Shown here piece by piece: positions 40,787 to 48,883 of a stretch of 49,200 nt of DNA (the first letter of the stretch is position 1; every line of letters begins with the position of its first letter). This stretch comes from Virgibacillus indicus (GTDB lineage Bacteria; Bacillota; Bacilli; Bacillales; Amphibacillaceae). Location: assembly GCF_002266285.1 (NCBI RefSeq), contig NZ_NPMS01000014.1:1-49200 (forward strand), in the 5' to 3' direction. The position numbers and the translations under genes are program-made. Under the pieces are notes generated by a model that saw nothing but the letters and a program-made list of their open reading frames with translations, did not search any database and was not told where the DNA came from.

Positions 40787-40810
40787 CTGAATAATAAGGA
40801 AATTTTCTGA

Positions 40811-41581
40811 TCAAGCGATTTTGAAAGAAAAGCTTTTTTCATTTTCCTTTTTAAAATTACCTTTTTCATATGTCCGTTCAATAAATGTCACGTGATTATT
40901 CCTGTCAATTAGTAATACTGTGGAGGAGCGGGTTCCATAATCTGGAGTTTTTATGAATAACGGGGATAGTTTTCGTTCAAGTTCCAACCCGATACCGGTC
41001 TCTGGCAATTCTTGATCCTGTGCATATTCAGCATCGGCAATAATTTCAAATAAGACATCTTCATCAATGATTTCGTGTTCCATAGCATATTTTTTTAATC
41101 GATTCTTTCCTTTTACTACTTTCGGCCACGGTGTGTTTAAAAAATGATTACTCAGACCATGAGTTCCGTTACTGACCTCTGTAACTTTATTTTCCACATT
41201 TGAATAATAGAATAGCTGATCGGGATCTCCTGCAATAACATTAAAGCCGGTATAATTTTTCCTTTTTAATTTAAGGGAAGACAGGTAATCGAATGGAGGG
41301 GTATCATTTGCTAAAAAGTTTGCGACAATTTCGCCACGGGAATATTCTCCTGTTCCCATATGGTCAGGGTGACGGAAATTGGTTAGGGCTGCGAATCTGC
41401 CGTGCTTTGTTATGCCAAGCCATGTTCCCATTTGCGATAAATCTCTGCCTGCCAGTGTCTCCGGCTGGTTTTCCCAAAAATGAGCAGGTGCTGTTGGCCG
41501 GTTATATGCCTCATCCCGGTTTGCTGCAACAATTAATTTATATTTAGGATGTTCCTGAAATTGAAAATTGATCAAGCACAT
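40811..41581 (-). CDS. NRDE-family (TANGO2-like) protein
   Basis: 256 residues from the ATG at 41581, 8 nt after GGGGG. The defining start is MCLINFQF plus AANRDEAYNRPT; the N-terminal Cys next to the start Met is typical of the Ntn-like NRDE fold. TWLGITKHGRFAALTNFR and RGEIVANFL are further family blocks. Linked to heme or lipid trafficking in eukaryotes; unknown in bacteria. Confidence 0.88.
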   Translation of the reverse strand: MCLINFQFQEHPKYKLIVAANRDEAYNRPTAPAHFWENQPETLAGRDLSQMGTWLGITKHGRFAALTNFRHPDHMGTGEYSRGEIVANFLANDTPPFDYLSSLKLKRKNYTGFNVIAGDPDQLFYYSNVENKVTEVSNGTHGLSNHFLNTPWPKVVKGKNRLKKYAMEHEIIDEDVLFEIIADAEYAQDQELPETGIGLELERKLSPLFIKTPDYGTRSSTVLLIDRNNHVTFIERTYEKGNFKKENEKSFSFKIA

Positions 41582-41657
41582 GTACAATGCCCCCTTTTAT
41601 ATAAGTATACTTGGAAGAGAGCCAGTATATCAAAATAAAAAGCTGTGATGCAAAAAA

Positions 41658-41681
41658 TTCATGTGGCATGATCCACATGAA
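41658..41681. promoter_or_regulatory. 24-bp palindrome, probable operator
   Basis: TTCATGTGG-CATGAT-CCACATGAA is a perfect palindrome just upstream of a -10-like TATACT (41687-41692), where it would overlap the -35 of a plus-strand promoter. Confidence 0.55.
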
Positions 41682-41698
41682 AGTGCTATACTTATCAG

Positions 41699-41810
41699 GC
41701 GATGAGCTGATTTGTGTAAGACGAAGAATAAAGCAGTACATGTGCATGTGAACCACATGATTCTTCGCCACAAATATTTCGTTAAAAACGTCTATTTAGG
41801 CGTTTTTTTG
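41699..41810 (+). ncRNA. Candidate ~110-nt small RNA
   Basis: After the TATACT -10 (41687-41692) comes a gene-free transcript with a strong helix: CGAAGAAT (41722-41729) with ATTCTTCG (41760-41767), continued by CATGTG (41739-41744) with CACATG (41754-41759). It ends with AAAAACG...CGTTTTTTT (41784-41808), a plus-strand terminator with no gene in front. A palindromic operator covers the promoter. Confidence 0.5.
41784..41808 (+). terminator. Intrinsic terminator of the small RNA candidate
   Basis: AAAAACG pairs with CGTTTTT and continues in T residues. Confidence 0.65.
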
Positions 41811-41820
41811 ATTTAAAAAA

Positions 41821-41851
41821 TTGCCGGGCAGCATCTATTGCTGTCCGGCAA
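41821..41851. terminator. Bidirectional terminator
   Basis: TTGCCGGGCAGC pairs with GCTGTCCGGCAA (one G-U pair); T tracts lie on both sides, ending the minus-strand stress gene. Confidence 0.82.
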
Positions 41852-41857
41852 TTTTTA

Positions 41858-42274
41858 TTAATTACGTTTTATTGTATCTACAGACAGTGTTACATCATCA
41901 CTGACTGAATCGTGCCCCATCCGCAGTTCATCATCTGCCAGAACAAGAATTTTCCCAGCTTCAATATCCTCCACATATTTTTCCGCCTGTTTATCAGAAA
42001 TACCGGCATAGTTTAATTTTTCATGTAAGTAGGGATGAGAACCTGAATCATTCATAAATATTTTTTTTAACTTATCGGCGAAACTTGACTCGGATTCTGT
42101 TTCGACTATACTGCTTTCCACATTTACGTCTGTCCGTTTTGCTAATTCTCCTGTATTGTCATCATTTGCAAAGATTAAAATATTCTTTGCTTTGTACCCT
42201 TTTAATTCCAAACTGTTCACAATATTAATAGCCTCATCCTTCGTATCAAAAGACCCAAAAATTTGCCTGGTCAT
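41858..42274 (-). CDS. General stress protein, YflT/17M-like
   Basis: 138 residues with the N-terminal heat-induced-stress domain found in YflT (GSP17M): QIFGSFDTKDEAINIVNSLELKGYKAKNILIFAN, then SFADKLKKIFMN, and a C-terminal YAGISDKQAEKYVEDIEAGKILVLADD. AAGGAGG precedes the ATG. A strong sigma-B promoter lies upstream, so it belongs to the general stress regulon. Biochemical role unknown. Confidence 0.87.
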   Translation of the reverse strand: MTRQIFGSFDTKDEAINIVNSLELKGYKAKNILIFANDDNTGELAKRTDVNVESSIVETESESSFADKLKKIFMNDSGSHPYLHEKLNYAGISDKQAEKYVEDIEAGKILVLADDELRMGHDSVSDDVTLSVDTIKRN

Positions 42275-42318
42275 TTTAATTGCCTCCTTATAGGATAAGT
42301 TTTTTTCTTCCTAGGTGT

Positions 42319-42344
42319 ATTCCCTAGATTGTATGGTTTAAAAC
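42319..42344 (-). promoter_or_regulatory. Sigma-B promoter
   Basis: On the minus strand GTTTTA (42344-42339), 14 nt, GGGAAT (42324-42319), close to the consensus GTTTAA-N12-15-GGGTAT; about 45 bp before the YflT-like gene. Confidence 0.8.
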
Positions 42345-42517
42345 AATAGATAAGACTTGCATATATTCTGCAGGAGGTAAGAATTCTCAAAATTACGTAT
42401 TGATAAAATAATTCTTATATGATAGGATGAGTTAAATTTAAAAAAGGATTTCATTTTTATAGGTATAAATAAAAAGGATTAACTTTATTTTCGAATATAA
42501 CAACCTGGAGGATTGTA

Positions 42518-43360
42518 ATGGAACATATTTTTCAGAAGGTATACGAGCAGCAGGATAATTTTTCTTGGAGTTTACAGAAGGTTTCCGCATATTTTTTAAA
42601 TGAACCTAATATTTTTGCTATTCATTCTGCAGCACAAGCAGGAAGGGAAATAGATGTTAGTGAAACTACCATCATCCGTTTCTGTAAAAAGCTTGGGTAC
42701 AATGGATATAGTGCGCTTCAGCAGGAAGTCCAAAGTAATCTCTTTAAAAAAAGCAGTTTAACAGATTATATCGAGGATAAAACAGTAGACGAGGAAATGG
42801 ATAATCCTATTAAAAGCCTAATGGCCAATGATTTGAATAACATAAAAAAAACGATGAAACAAATTTCTGAAGAGAGCCTGGAAATTGCTGTTTCGAAATT
42901 AGCAGAGGCTGATCGCATACTAGTATCAGGTGTTCGTTCCTCCCATGCAATGGCTAGCTGGTTTGCTTTTTCCCTGGATTTAGTTGTAGGGAATACCCGC
43001 CTTTTTCATGCAAATACGGATGATATATTATTGCGGATCAGCGAACTCAGCAGCAGCAGTGTATGCATTGCTTTCTCTTTTCATCGCTATGCATTAGATA
43101 CCATACAGATCGCAAAGCTTGCTAAGCAGCAAGGGGCATTTGTCATTGCAATCACGGATTCGCCAGTCTCGCCAATTACAGCATATTCAAGTATCACTTT
43201 GCCAATACAATTAAATGTGAAATCAACACTTGACGCAGCTCCCGCAGTTTTATCATTAACAAATAGCATCATTTCGAGTATCTCATTAAGAAATCAGGAA
43301 AAATTTCAAAAACGAGCGGATTTATTTGATTCGATTGATGCAAAGAACTTTTTTGCATAG
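42518..43360 (+). CDS. RpiR/MurR-family transcriptional regulator
   Basis: 280 residues. The N-terminal helix-turn-helix is VSETTIIRFCKKLGYNGYSALQQEV; the C-terminal SIS domain (about 120-260) contains ADRILVSGVRSSHAMASWFAFSLD and CIAFSFHRYALDTIQIAKLAKQQGAFVIAITDS. SIS domains bind phosphosugars, yet RpiR relatives beside amidohydrolase genes may sense amino acid derivatives. TGGAGGATT gives the start. It precedes the M20 hydrolase by 38 bp and probably controls the pathway that follows. Confidence 0.9.
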   Translation: MEHIFQKVYEQQDNFSWSLQKVSAYFLNEPNIFAIHSAAQAGREIDVSETTIIRFCKKLGYNGYSALQQEVQSNLFKKSSLTDYIEDKTVDEEMDNPIKSLMANDLNNIKKTMKQISEESLEIAVSKLAEADRILVSGVRSSHAMASWFAFSLDLVVGNTRLFHANTDDILLRISELSSSSVCIAFSFHRYALDTIQIAKLAKQQGAFVIAITDSPVSPITAYSSITLPIQLNVKSTLDAAPAVLSLTNSIISSISLRNQEKFQKRADLFDSIDAKNFFA

Positions 43361-43398
43361 TAATAAGTAAAAGTAAAAGTGAATGAAGGAGTTTTGAT

Positions 43399-44523
43399 AT
43401 GAATTTGATCATTGAAAAGCTAATCCCTAATTTAAATAAAGTTTTTAAACATTTACATGAAAACCCGGAGGTAAGCTGGGAGGAAACGAAAACAACAGAT
43501 TATATTAAAAAACTATTTGAACAAGAAAATTGCCGGATTACAACGTTTGATAACACAACCGGTATGGTGATTGAAGTTGGAAAAGGTAAACCGGTTATTG
43601 CACTGCGGGCAGATATTGATGCATTATGGCAGGAGGTTAAGGGGAAGTTTCAAGCAAACCATTCATGCGGTCATGATGCACATATGACCATCGTCATCGG
43701 CACATTACTGACTATTCTTGAGAATGGACCACCGGAAAATGCTGCATTTAAGTTTATCTTTCAGCCAGCAGAAGAAAAGGGGACAGGTGCTTTAGCCTAT
43801 GTGGAAAAAGGTGTCGCAGATGATGTGGACTATTTATATGGCATGCATTTACGGCCGAATGAAGAATTGAAAAACGGACAGTTTGCTCCTGCGATACAGC
43901 ACGGAGCTGCTAAGTTTATTCAAGGAACGATACAAGGGGAAGATGCACATGGTGCGCGTCCGCATCTCAATGCCAATGCCATTCAGATTGGATTAGAGTT
44001 ATTCCAGCATTTAAATAATATACAGATCAACCCGATGATTCCTCATTCTATTAAAATGACTTCATTTCATGCAGGAGGAAAAAGTGCCAATATTATACCT
44101 GGAAATGCTGACTTCTCCATAGATATTCGGGCACAAACAAATGAAGTGATGGATGAACTGACAGAAAAGGTAAATCAGATTTTCGAAATGCTTGCTAAGT
44201 ATCATCAGGTCAGTATTACTTCCAGCACAAATGCAAATGTTGCTGCAGCAGTGCTTGATGATAGTACAATCAATGTAATGCGTGAAGCAATTTCTGATAG
44301 TTTTGGAGAAGAAAGTCTGGCACCTGTCATTACAACAACAGGCGGGGATGACTTTCATTTCTATACAATTAAACGGCCACATATTAAAGCAACCATGCTG
44401 GCGATCGGCTGTGACTTAAAGCCAGGCTTGCATCATCCACACATGACCTTTAATCATGAAGCCATTCCAAAAGCAGTGGAAATCCTAACAAAAGCACTTT
44501 ATAAAACAGCTAACTTAAATTAA
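43399..44523 (+). CDS. M20-family amidohydrolase (candidate N-succinyl-L-amino acid hydrolase)
   Basis: 374 residues of the M20 aminoacylase/carboxypeptidase fold. The metal/catalytic blocks are ALRADIDAL (Asp72, Asp74), HSCGHDAHM (Cys90, His92, His95) and QPAEEKGTGA (Glu125, Glu126). The lid domain spans about 180-290. N-acetyl-diaminopimelate deacetylase is about the same length, but the co-located racemase and GNAT point to the N-succinyl-L-amino acid hydrolase of the D- to L-amino acid pathway. GAAGGAG gives the start. Confidence 0.85.
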   Translation: MNLIIEKLIPNLNKVFKHLHENPEVSWEETKTTDYIKKLFEQENCRITTFDNTTGMVIEVGKGKPVIALRADIDALWQEVKGKFQANHSCGHDAHMTIVIGTLLTILENGPPENAAFKFIFQPAEEKGTGALAYVEKGVADDVDYLYGMHLRPNEELKNGQFAPAIQHGAAKFIQGTIQGEDAHGARPHLNANAIQIGLELFQHLNNIQINPMIPHSIKMTSFHAGGKSANIIPGNADFSIDIRAQTNEVMDELTEKVNQIFEMLAKYHQVSITSSTNANVAAAVLDDSTINVMREAISDSFGEESLAPVITTTGGDDFHFYTIKRPHIKATMLAIGCDLKPGLHHPHMTFNHEAIPKAVEILTKALYKTANLN

Positions 44524-44559
44524 TGAAGCTGTTTTTAAGAAGGAGAAAAATTTATTAGC

Positions 44560-44680
44560 AGTTTCTATAGACTGCGACGTAGTGAAAGTTCACTCGCGTC
44601 GTGCCAAAGCTTGAGTGCTAAAACTCGCTCCGGAAATACACTTCGCTTTCCCGCAGGAGTTATTATGAACGAAACTAGCC
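44560..44680. repeat. REP-like palindromic repeat, left of the IS110 element
   Basis: ACTGCGACGTAGTG...TCACTCGCGTCGTG followed by CTCCGGAAATACACTTCGC and CCCGCAGGAG, GC-rich in an AT-rich setting. It recalls dispersed Bacillaceae repeats known from memory. It ends with ATGAACGAAACT, found inverted at 46267-46278. Confidence 0.6.
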
Positions 44681-44768
44681 CCTGATCGTAATCTCGTAGG
44701 TTAATTTGGGTATAGAATAAATAAGCATATCCAAAATCAGAGCTATCATACGAAAGGAGCTAGTTATA

Positions 44769-45881
44769 ATGAATAATACCACAAAGTATGTCGGTTTAGA
44801 CGTATCGAAAGAAAAAATTGCGGTGGCGGTTGCGGACGAAGGGCGTTCAAAGCCAAGGTATATCGGTATGATTAGCTATACAGTAGAAGCAATAAGAAAA
44901 TTAATTAAAAAGTTAGGTGACCCCGAACAACTTCGAGTTTGTTACGAGGCTGGGCCAACTGGATATGGACTATATCGACTTTTAAAGAGCATGGATATTG
45001 AATGTGAAGTCATTGCACCATCGTTGGTGCCAAACAAACCAGGAAATCGCGTAAAGACGGATAAGCGTGATGCATTAAATCTAGCTAGTCTTTATCGAGC
45101 TGGAGAGTTAACCCCTATTTATGTGCCAACAGAAGATGACGAAGCATTACGTGATTTAGTTCGAGCTCGTGAAGCTATAAAAGAAGATGAACAAAGGTCA
45201 AAACACAGGCTAACCAAATTCCTATTAAGGAATGAAATCAGAGAGCCTGAAGGAGTAAAAAGATGGTCAGCAAGATATTGGGATTGGTTAGATCGTTTAA
45301 CCTTTAAACGCTCTGCATCAAAAGTTACCTTTCGGGAATATTTACAACAACTAAAAGAACATCAACAGCGATTAAAAGTTTTAGAACAGGAAATTGAGGA
45401 GCAGTCTAAAGATGGCGTTCACGCACCAATGATTCAAGCTTTAATGACATTACGGGGTGTAGCGCTTATTACAGCTACGAGCTTGGTAGCGGAAATTGGT
45501 TCCTTTACGAGATTTCCCACAGCTCAACATTTTATGGCATACAATGGCCTCGTTCCAAGTGAAAGTTCAAGTGGTCTGTCGCGTAAATTAGGAAATATCA
45601 CTAAAACAGGGAATCAACATATACGCAAGCTATTAGTTGAGTCTGCCTGGGGTTACAGGTATCAACCCGCCGTTAAACGTGGGTTGGAAAAAAGACAGAA
45701 AGGACAGCCGACGGATATATTAGCAATATCATGGAAAGCCCAAACCCGATTGCATAAAAGGTTCTATCAACTAGTCGCTCGTGGAAAAGAAAAACCAAAG
45801 GCAATTACAGCTATTGCCAGGGAATTAGCAGGTTTCATCTGGGCAATAGGGACGGAATTAGAAAAAGCAGCTATGAAATAA
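44769..45881 (+). CDS. IS110-family transposase (bridge-RNA recombinase)
   Basis: 370 residues. The N-terminal RuvC-like DEDD domain has Asp11 (YVGLDVSKEK), Glu60 (CYEAGPTG), Asp98 and Asp101 (VKTDKRDA). The C-terminal Transposase_20 domain has LRGVALITATSLVAEIG, FMAYNGLVPSESSSG (candidate catalytic Ser) and ITKTGNQHIRKLLVESAW. All blocks are intact, so the enzyme may be active. GAAAGGAGC gives the start. IS110 enzymes use a bridge RNA to pair target and donor DNA. Confidence 0.95.
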   Translation: MNNTTKYVGLDVSKEKIAVAVADEGRSKPRYIGMISYTVEAIRKLIKKLGDPEQLRVCYEAGPTGYGLYRLLKSMDIECEVIAPSLVPNKPGNRVKTDKRDALNLASLYRAGELTPIYVPTEDDEALRDLVRAREAIKEDEQRSKHRLTKFLLRNEIREPEGVKRWSARYWDWLDRLTFKRSASKVTFREYLQQLKEHQQRLKVLEQEIEEQSKDGVHAPMIQALMTLRGVALITATSLVAEIGSFTRFPTAQHFMAYNGLVPSESSSGLSRKLGNITKTGNQHIRKLLVESAWGYRYQPAVKRGLEKRQKGQPTDILAISWKAQTRLHKRFYQLVARGKEKPKAITAIARELAGFIWAIGTELEKAAMK

Positions 45882-46110
45882 AAACAGAACAGAAGACCAA
45901 GCCAAGGAAGATATCAGGATCCAAAAAGGGAATGAATATAGGGCTCGGAGGCAAAGATGAAAACCGTAAAGGATAACGCACGACAGAGACTTGTGCTAGC
46001 TTATTATAAGTGAACGCACGCCAGGAGTTCGTGACAGATCCTTAGACGGAAAGATAAAATGTGAGAACCCACGGATATCAGTATGCTCATCAGAGTAGAG
46101 ATTTTTGCCT
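45882..46110 (+). ncRNA. Candidate bridge RNA region of the IS110/IS1111 element
   Basis: The ~230 bp after the transposase stop lack coding frames but contain several stem-forming blocks (for example GCACGACAGAGACTTGTGC near 45985 and ACGCACGCCAGGAGTTCGTG near 46013). In IS1111-type elements the bridge RNA is transcribed from this side. Loops with target- and donor-pairing segments cannot be fixed by eye. Confidence 0.5.
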
Positions 46111-46375
46111 TCGTGCCGTGTATTTATCCACTTTATAACATATAGAAAGGAGTCAAATATAAAACGAAAAAACAAATAACTCTTACAATAAAAGAGCCCT
46201 CAAGGACTCTCAATTTAAAGTTGCCCAAAATACTAAAATAAAAAAAGTTTGCGGAGGGATTTGACAGTTTCGTTCATATCAGTCTCAGTGTATTTCCTAC
46301 GCTGATATTCTGATTACTGCCGATGAAGTGAACTAGTGAGCTATATACAAAACATCGAACCGTCTCACCAGTTCG

Positions 46376-46500
46376 GGTGAGCGAAGGGCGGTGACTCCTG
46401 CGGGAATAGCACGTGTCCGAAGACCCCGCAGAGTGGTTTTCTCGAGGAGGCTGAGGCCGTGCCCGCGGAAAGCATCCGCCCGCAGCGATCCCGAACGGCG
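46376..46500. repeat. REP-like palindromic repeat, right of the IS110 element
   Basis: GC-rich block GGGCGGTGACTCCTGCGGG...GACCCCGCAGAG...CTCGAGGAGGCTGAGGCCGTG...CCCGCGGAAAGC...CCGCCC. Such sequences are dispersed in many Bacillaceae genomes (from memory). A false frame on the minus strand and an N-terminal extension of the GNAT frame come from it. Confidence 0.7.
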
Positions 46501-46596
46501 ATTATAGCAGATACCAATTATGTCGCAATTTACATCAACTGCGGTGTTATACAAGAAATAAAAAATGAAAAAAGTCCTAACGAAAGAAGGAATTTA

Positions 46597-47388
46597 ATGA
46601 TGGAAAATATAACAATCCGTTCCATTACTGCTATGGATGAATTAATTCACATGCAGGAAGTAGAGGAATCTGTTTGGCATATGCCGCCAACGCCAGTCCA
46701 TCAAACATATACAGCATTAAATAATGGAGGAATTATTTTAGGGGCTTATGATGGAGGCGAAATGATTGGATTCTTATACAGCTTTGCTGGTTTTGACAGA
46801 GGAAACCCTTATTTATGCTCACACATGCTCGGGATTTTACCTGGTTATCGAAAAAGCGGTCTTGGTGTGAAAATGAAGCAGAAACAAGCTGAACTTGCCA
46901 GAGAAAAAGGTTATGAAATGATTACATGGACATTTGATCCACTTGAAAGTTTAAATGCCTATCTGAATTTGCACAAGCTTGGTGCAAGGGGAGCCATTTA
47001 CAAAGAAAATCATTATGGATCAATGAATGATGGACTGAATCAAGGTCTGCCAACGGATCGTATTCAAATCAAGTGGGATATCAATAATCGCCGTAAAGCA
47101 GATAGGATAAAATTTGATGAAGAAAGAGTTTTGCTTTCAAAAACTGCAGATGGCAGTCCGATGATTACAGATAATTTTCATACAACCTATCATAAAGAAA
47201 ATGATTTTTGGCTAATGGCTGTACCAACCAATTTTCAAGCAGTTAAACAAGAAAAACTGGAACTTGCGAAGCTTTGGCGTATGAAGACACGAAAGGTTTT
47301 TCAAACACTTTTTGCAGATGGATATCAGGCAAGAGATATCATTCGCAATGATTCGAATCAATTAAGCTATTATGTTTTTACTAAGTAA
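46597..47388 (+). CDS. GNAT acyltransferase (candidate succinyl-CoA:D-amino acid N-succinyltransferase)
   Basis: 264 residues from the ATG at 46597 (or 46600) after GAAAGAAGG; the longer upstream frame comes from the REP-like repeat. The GNAT core is MLGILPGYRKSGLGVKMKQKQAELAREKGYEMITWTFDPLESLNAYLNLHKLGARG. The long C-terminal part is typical of the succinyltransferase partner of N-succinylamino acid racemase in Geobacillus. It is 24 bp before the racemase gene. Likely role: succinylating D-amino acids before racemisation. Confidence 0.82.
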   Translation: MMENITIRSITAMDELIHMQEVEESVWHMPPTPVHQTYTALNNGGIILGAYDGGEMIGFLYSFAGFDRGNPYLCSHMLGILPGYRKSGLGVKMKQKQAELAREKGYEMITWTFDPLESLNAYLNLHKLGARGAIYKENHYGSMNDGLNQGLPTDRIQIKWDINNRRKADRIKFDEERVLLSKTADGSPMITDNFHTTYHKENDFWLMAVPTNFQAVKQEKLELAKLWRMKTRKVFQTLFADGYQARDIIRNDSNQLSYYVFTK

Positions 47389-47418
47389 GTTTTCCACTAA
47401 AAATAGGAGGTTTTGAAT

Positions 47419-48534
47419 TTGACTATTCCAATGAAACAAATTAAACTGCGAAAATTACAGATGCGGTTAAAAGATCCATTTACAACAAGTTTTGGAACAA
47501 TGCAGGACAAGGAGTTTTATATAACGGAAATAATTGATGGAGAAGGAAACTGCGGCTTTGGTGAATCCGTGGCATTTACAAGCCCATGGTACAGCGAAGA
47601 AACAGTAAAAACCAATTTACATATTATGGAGGATTTTTTAATAAAAATTTTGCAGGAAAATAAAATCTCACACCCTGACGAAGTGTCTGAGCTATTTAAA
47701 CCAATCAAAGGGCACAATATGGCGAAGTCTGCACTGGAGGGAGCCATATGGGATTTATATGCAAAACGTAAAAATATAACGTTAGCGAAAGCACTTGGCG
47801 GTGAAAAGAAAGAAATTGAAGTTGGAATCAGTATTGGAATTCATCCATCAGTCAAAGACTTGCTTCAGACGATTGAATATTATGTTCAAGAAGGATATAA
47901 GCGAATGAAAATCAAAATTAAGCCAGGCTGGGATGTAGATGTTTTACGAGAAGTTCGTGCACATTTCCCAGATACACCAATTATGGCAGATGCCAATTCA
48001 GCCTACACACTGGATGACTTGGAGCATTTGCGAGAATTGGACGACCTGAATCTTACAATGATTGAACAGCCTTTGGGTCATGATGATATTGTAGATCATG
48101 CAAAGCTTCAGGCTGTTATGAATACACCTATTTGTTTAGATGAAAGCATTCATTCACTGGAAGATACGAGAAAAGCTATTCAATTAGGCAGCTGTAAAAT
48201 TATTAATATAAAGATTGGCCGTGTTGGTGGTCTAACAGAAGCGAAGAAAATTCATGATTACTGTCAAAAACATGACATTGCAGTCTGGTGTGGCGGAATG
48301 CTTGAAGCAGGGGTCGGACGTGCACATAATATTGCTTTAACTGCATTAAATCAATTTATTTTGCCAGGTGATACAGCTGGTTCATCAAGGTATTGGGAAA
48401 AAGACATTATTAAGCCTGAGGTCATTGTTCGAGATGGTCTTATTACTGTTCCAAGTAAGCCAGGAATTGGTTATGACATTGATGAAGCAGCCCTGGAAGA
48501 ATTTACAGTAGATGAAAAGATATTTAATTTTTAA
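47419..48534 (+). CDS. N-succinylamino acid racemase / o-succinylbenzoate synthase (enolase superfamily)
   Basis: 371 residues from the TTG at 47419, 8 nt after AGGAGG. The muconate-lactonising-type barrel shows KxK (Lys164, Lys166 in RMKIKIKPGWD), metal ligands Asp191 (MADANSAY), Glu216 (MIEQPLG) and Asp241 (CLDESI), and the second base Lys265 (NIKIGRVGG). In Bacillaceae many such enzymes make o-succinylbenzoate for menaquinone and also racemise N-succinylamino acids. The GNAT and M20 genes nearby favour the racemase role. Confidence 0.88.
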   Translation: MTIPMKQIKLRKLQMRLKDPFTTSFGTMQDKEFYITEIIDGEGNCGFGESVAFTSPWYSEETVKTNLHIMEDFLIKILQENKISHPDEVSELFKPIKGHNMAKSALEGAIWDLYAKRKNITLAKALGGEKKEIEVGISIGIHPSVKDLLQTIEYYVQEGYKRMKIKIKPGWDVDVLREVRAHFPDTPIMADANSAYTLDDLEHLRELDDLNLTMIEQPLGHDDIVDHAKLQAVMNTPICLDESIHSLEDTRKAIQLGSCKIINIKIGRVGGLTEAKKIHDYCQKHDIAVWCGGMLEAGVGRAHNIALTALNQFILPGDTAGSSRYWEKDIIKPEVIVRDGLITVPSKPGIGYDIDEAALEEFTVDEKIFNF

Positions 48535-48563
48535 ACTCAACAAAAGGTGAGAGCTAGCCCGAT

Positions 48564-48596
48564 ATTAATGCGAACAGCGATGCTGTTCGCATTAAT
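48564..48596. terminator. Perfect 15-bp hairpin after the racemase gene
   Basis: ATTAATGCGAACAGC (48564-48578) and GCTGTTCGCATTAAT (48582-48596) with a 3-nt loop; no long T tract. Likely terminator or processing signal. Confidence 0.6.
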
Positions 48597-48654
48597 AATG
48601 ATATGAACCTATGATATTATAAAGTAAACTGTTGCAGAGTGAGGTTTTTCAACC

Positions 48655-48883
48655 ATGGAGAATTCGGTAATTTACAAAAACTCGGAGAAATTCTTAACAT
48701 CTTTTAATAGAATAGAAAAGCTATTAAAATCTTTATTGTTTAAAAGAAAAGAAGCAGGTTTTTCAAAAGCAGTTAAGATTCTGCGCAATTCGAACGCAAT
48801 TGTTAAGCGTTATAGTGATGATCTGCTGGAGTTTGCAGAACTCAGAAATGCAATTGTACATAATAAAGTTGATATGGCCTATC
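48655..48883 (+). pseudogene. HEPN-like gene truncated by an IS605 element
   Basis: The first ~76 residues look native: MENSVIYKNSEKFLTSFNRI, then DDLLEFAELRNAIVHNK with RNAIVH, the R-x4-H motif of HEPN RNases/toxins. At about 48884 the frame runs into the right end of an IS605 element and ends at 49002 in foreign sequence. The lost C-terminus lies on the far side of the element. The protein family is otherwise not recognised. Confidence 0.6.

Larger units (their letters stand above)
44680..46110 (+). mobile_element. IS110-family (IS1111-like) insertion sequence
   Basis: A 370-residue transposase gene with ~90 bp in front and ~230 bp of gene-free, structured sequence behind. A long non-coding right end is the layout of the IS1111 branch, whose bridge RNA lies there. 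No classical terminal inverted repeats are seen, as expected. Boundaries are approximate. The element separates the M20 hydrolase from its partner genes. Confidence 0.75.

Noticed and set aside
41544..41771. 75-residue frame on the minus strand upstream of the NRDE gene
   Set aside because: It overlaps the NRDE start, its ribosome site and the palindromic operator; no coding signs.
46333..46554. 73-residue frame on the minus strand
   Set aside because: Lies in the GC-rich REP-like repeat; such repeats create false frames.
46459..46596. N-terminal extension of the GNAT gene
   Set aside because: The extension is repeat sequence with no ribosome site; the ATG at 46597 follows GAAAGAAGG.
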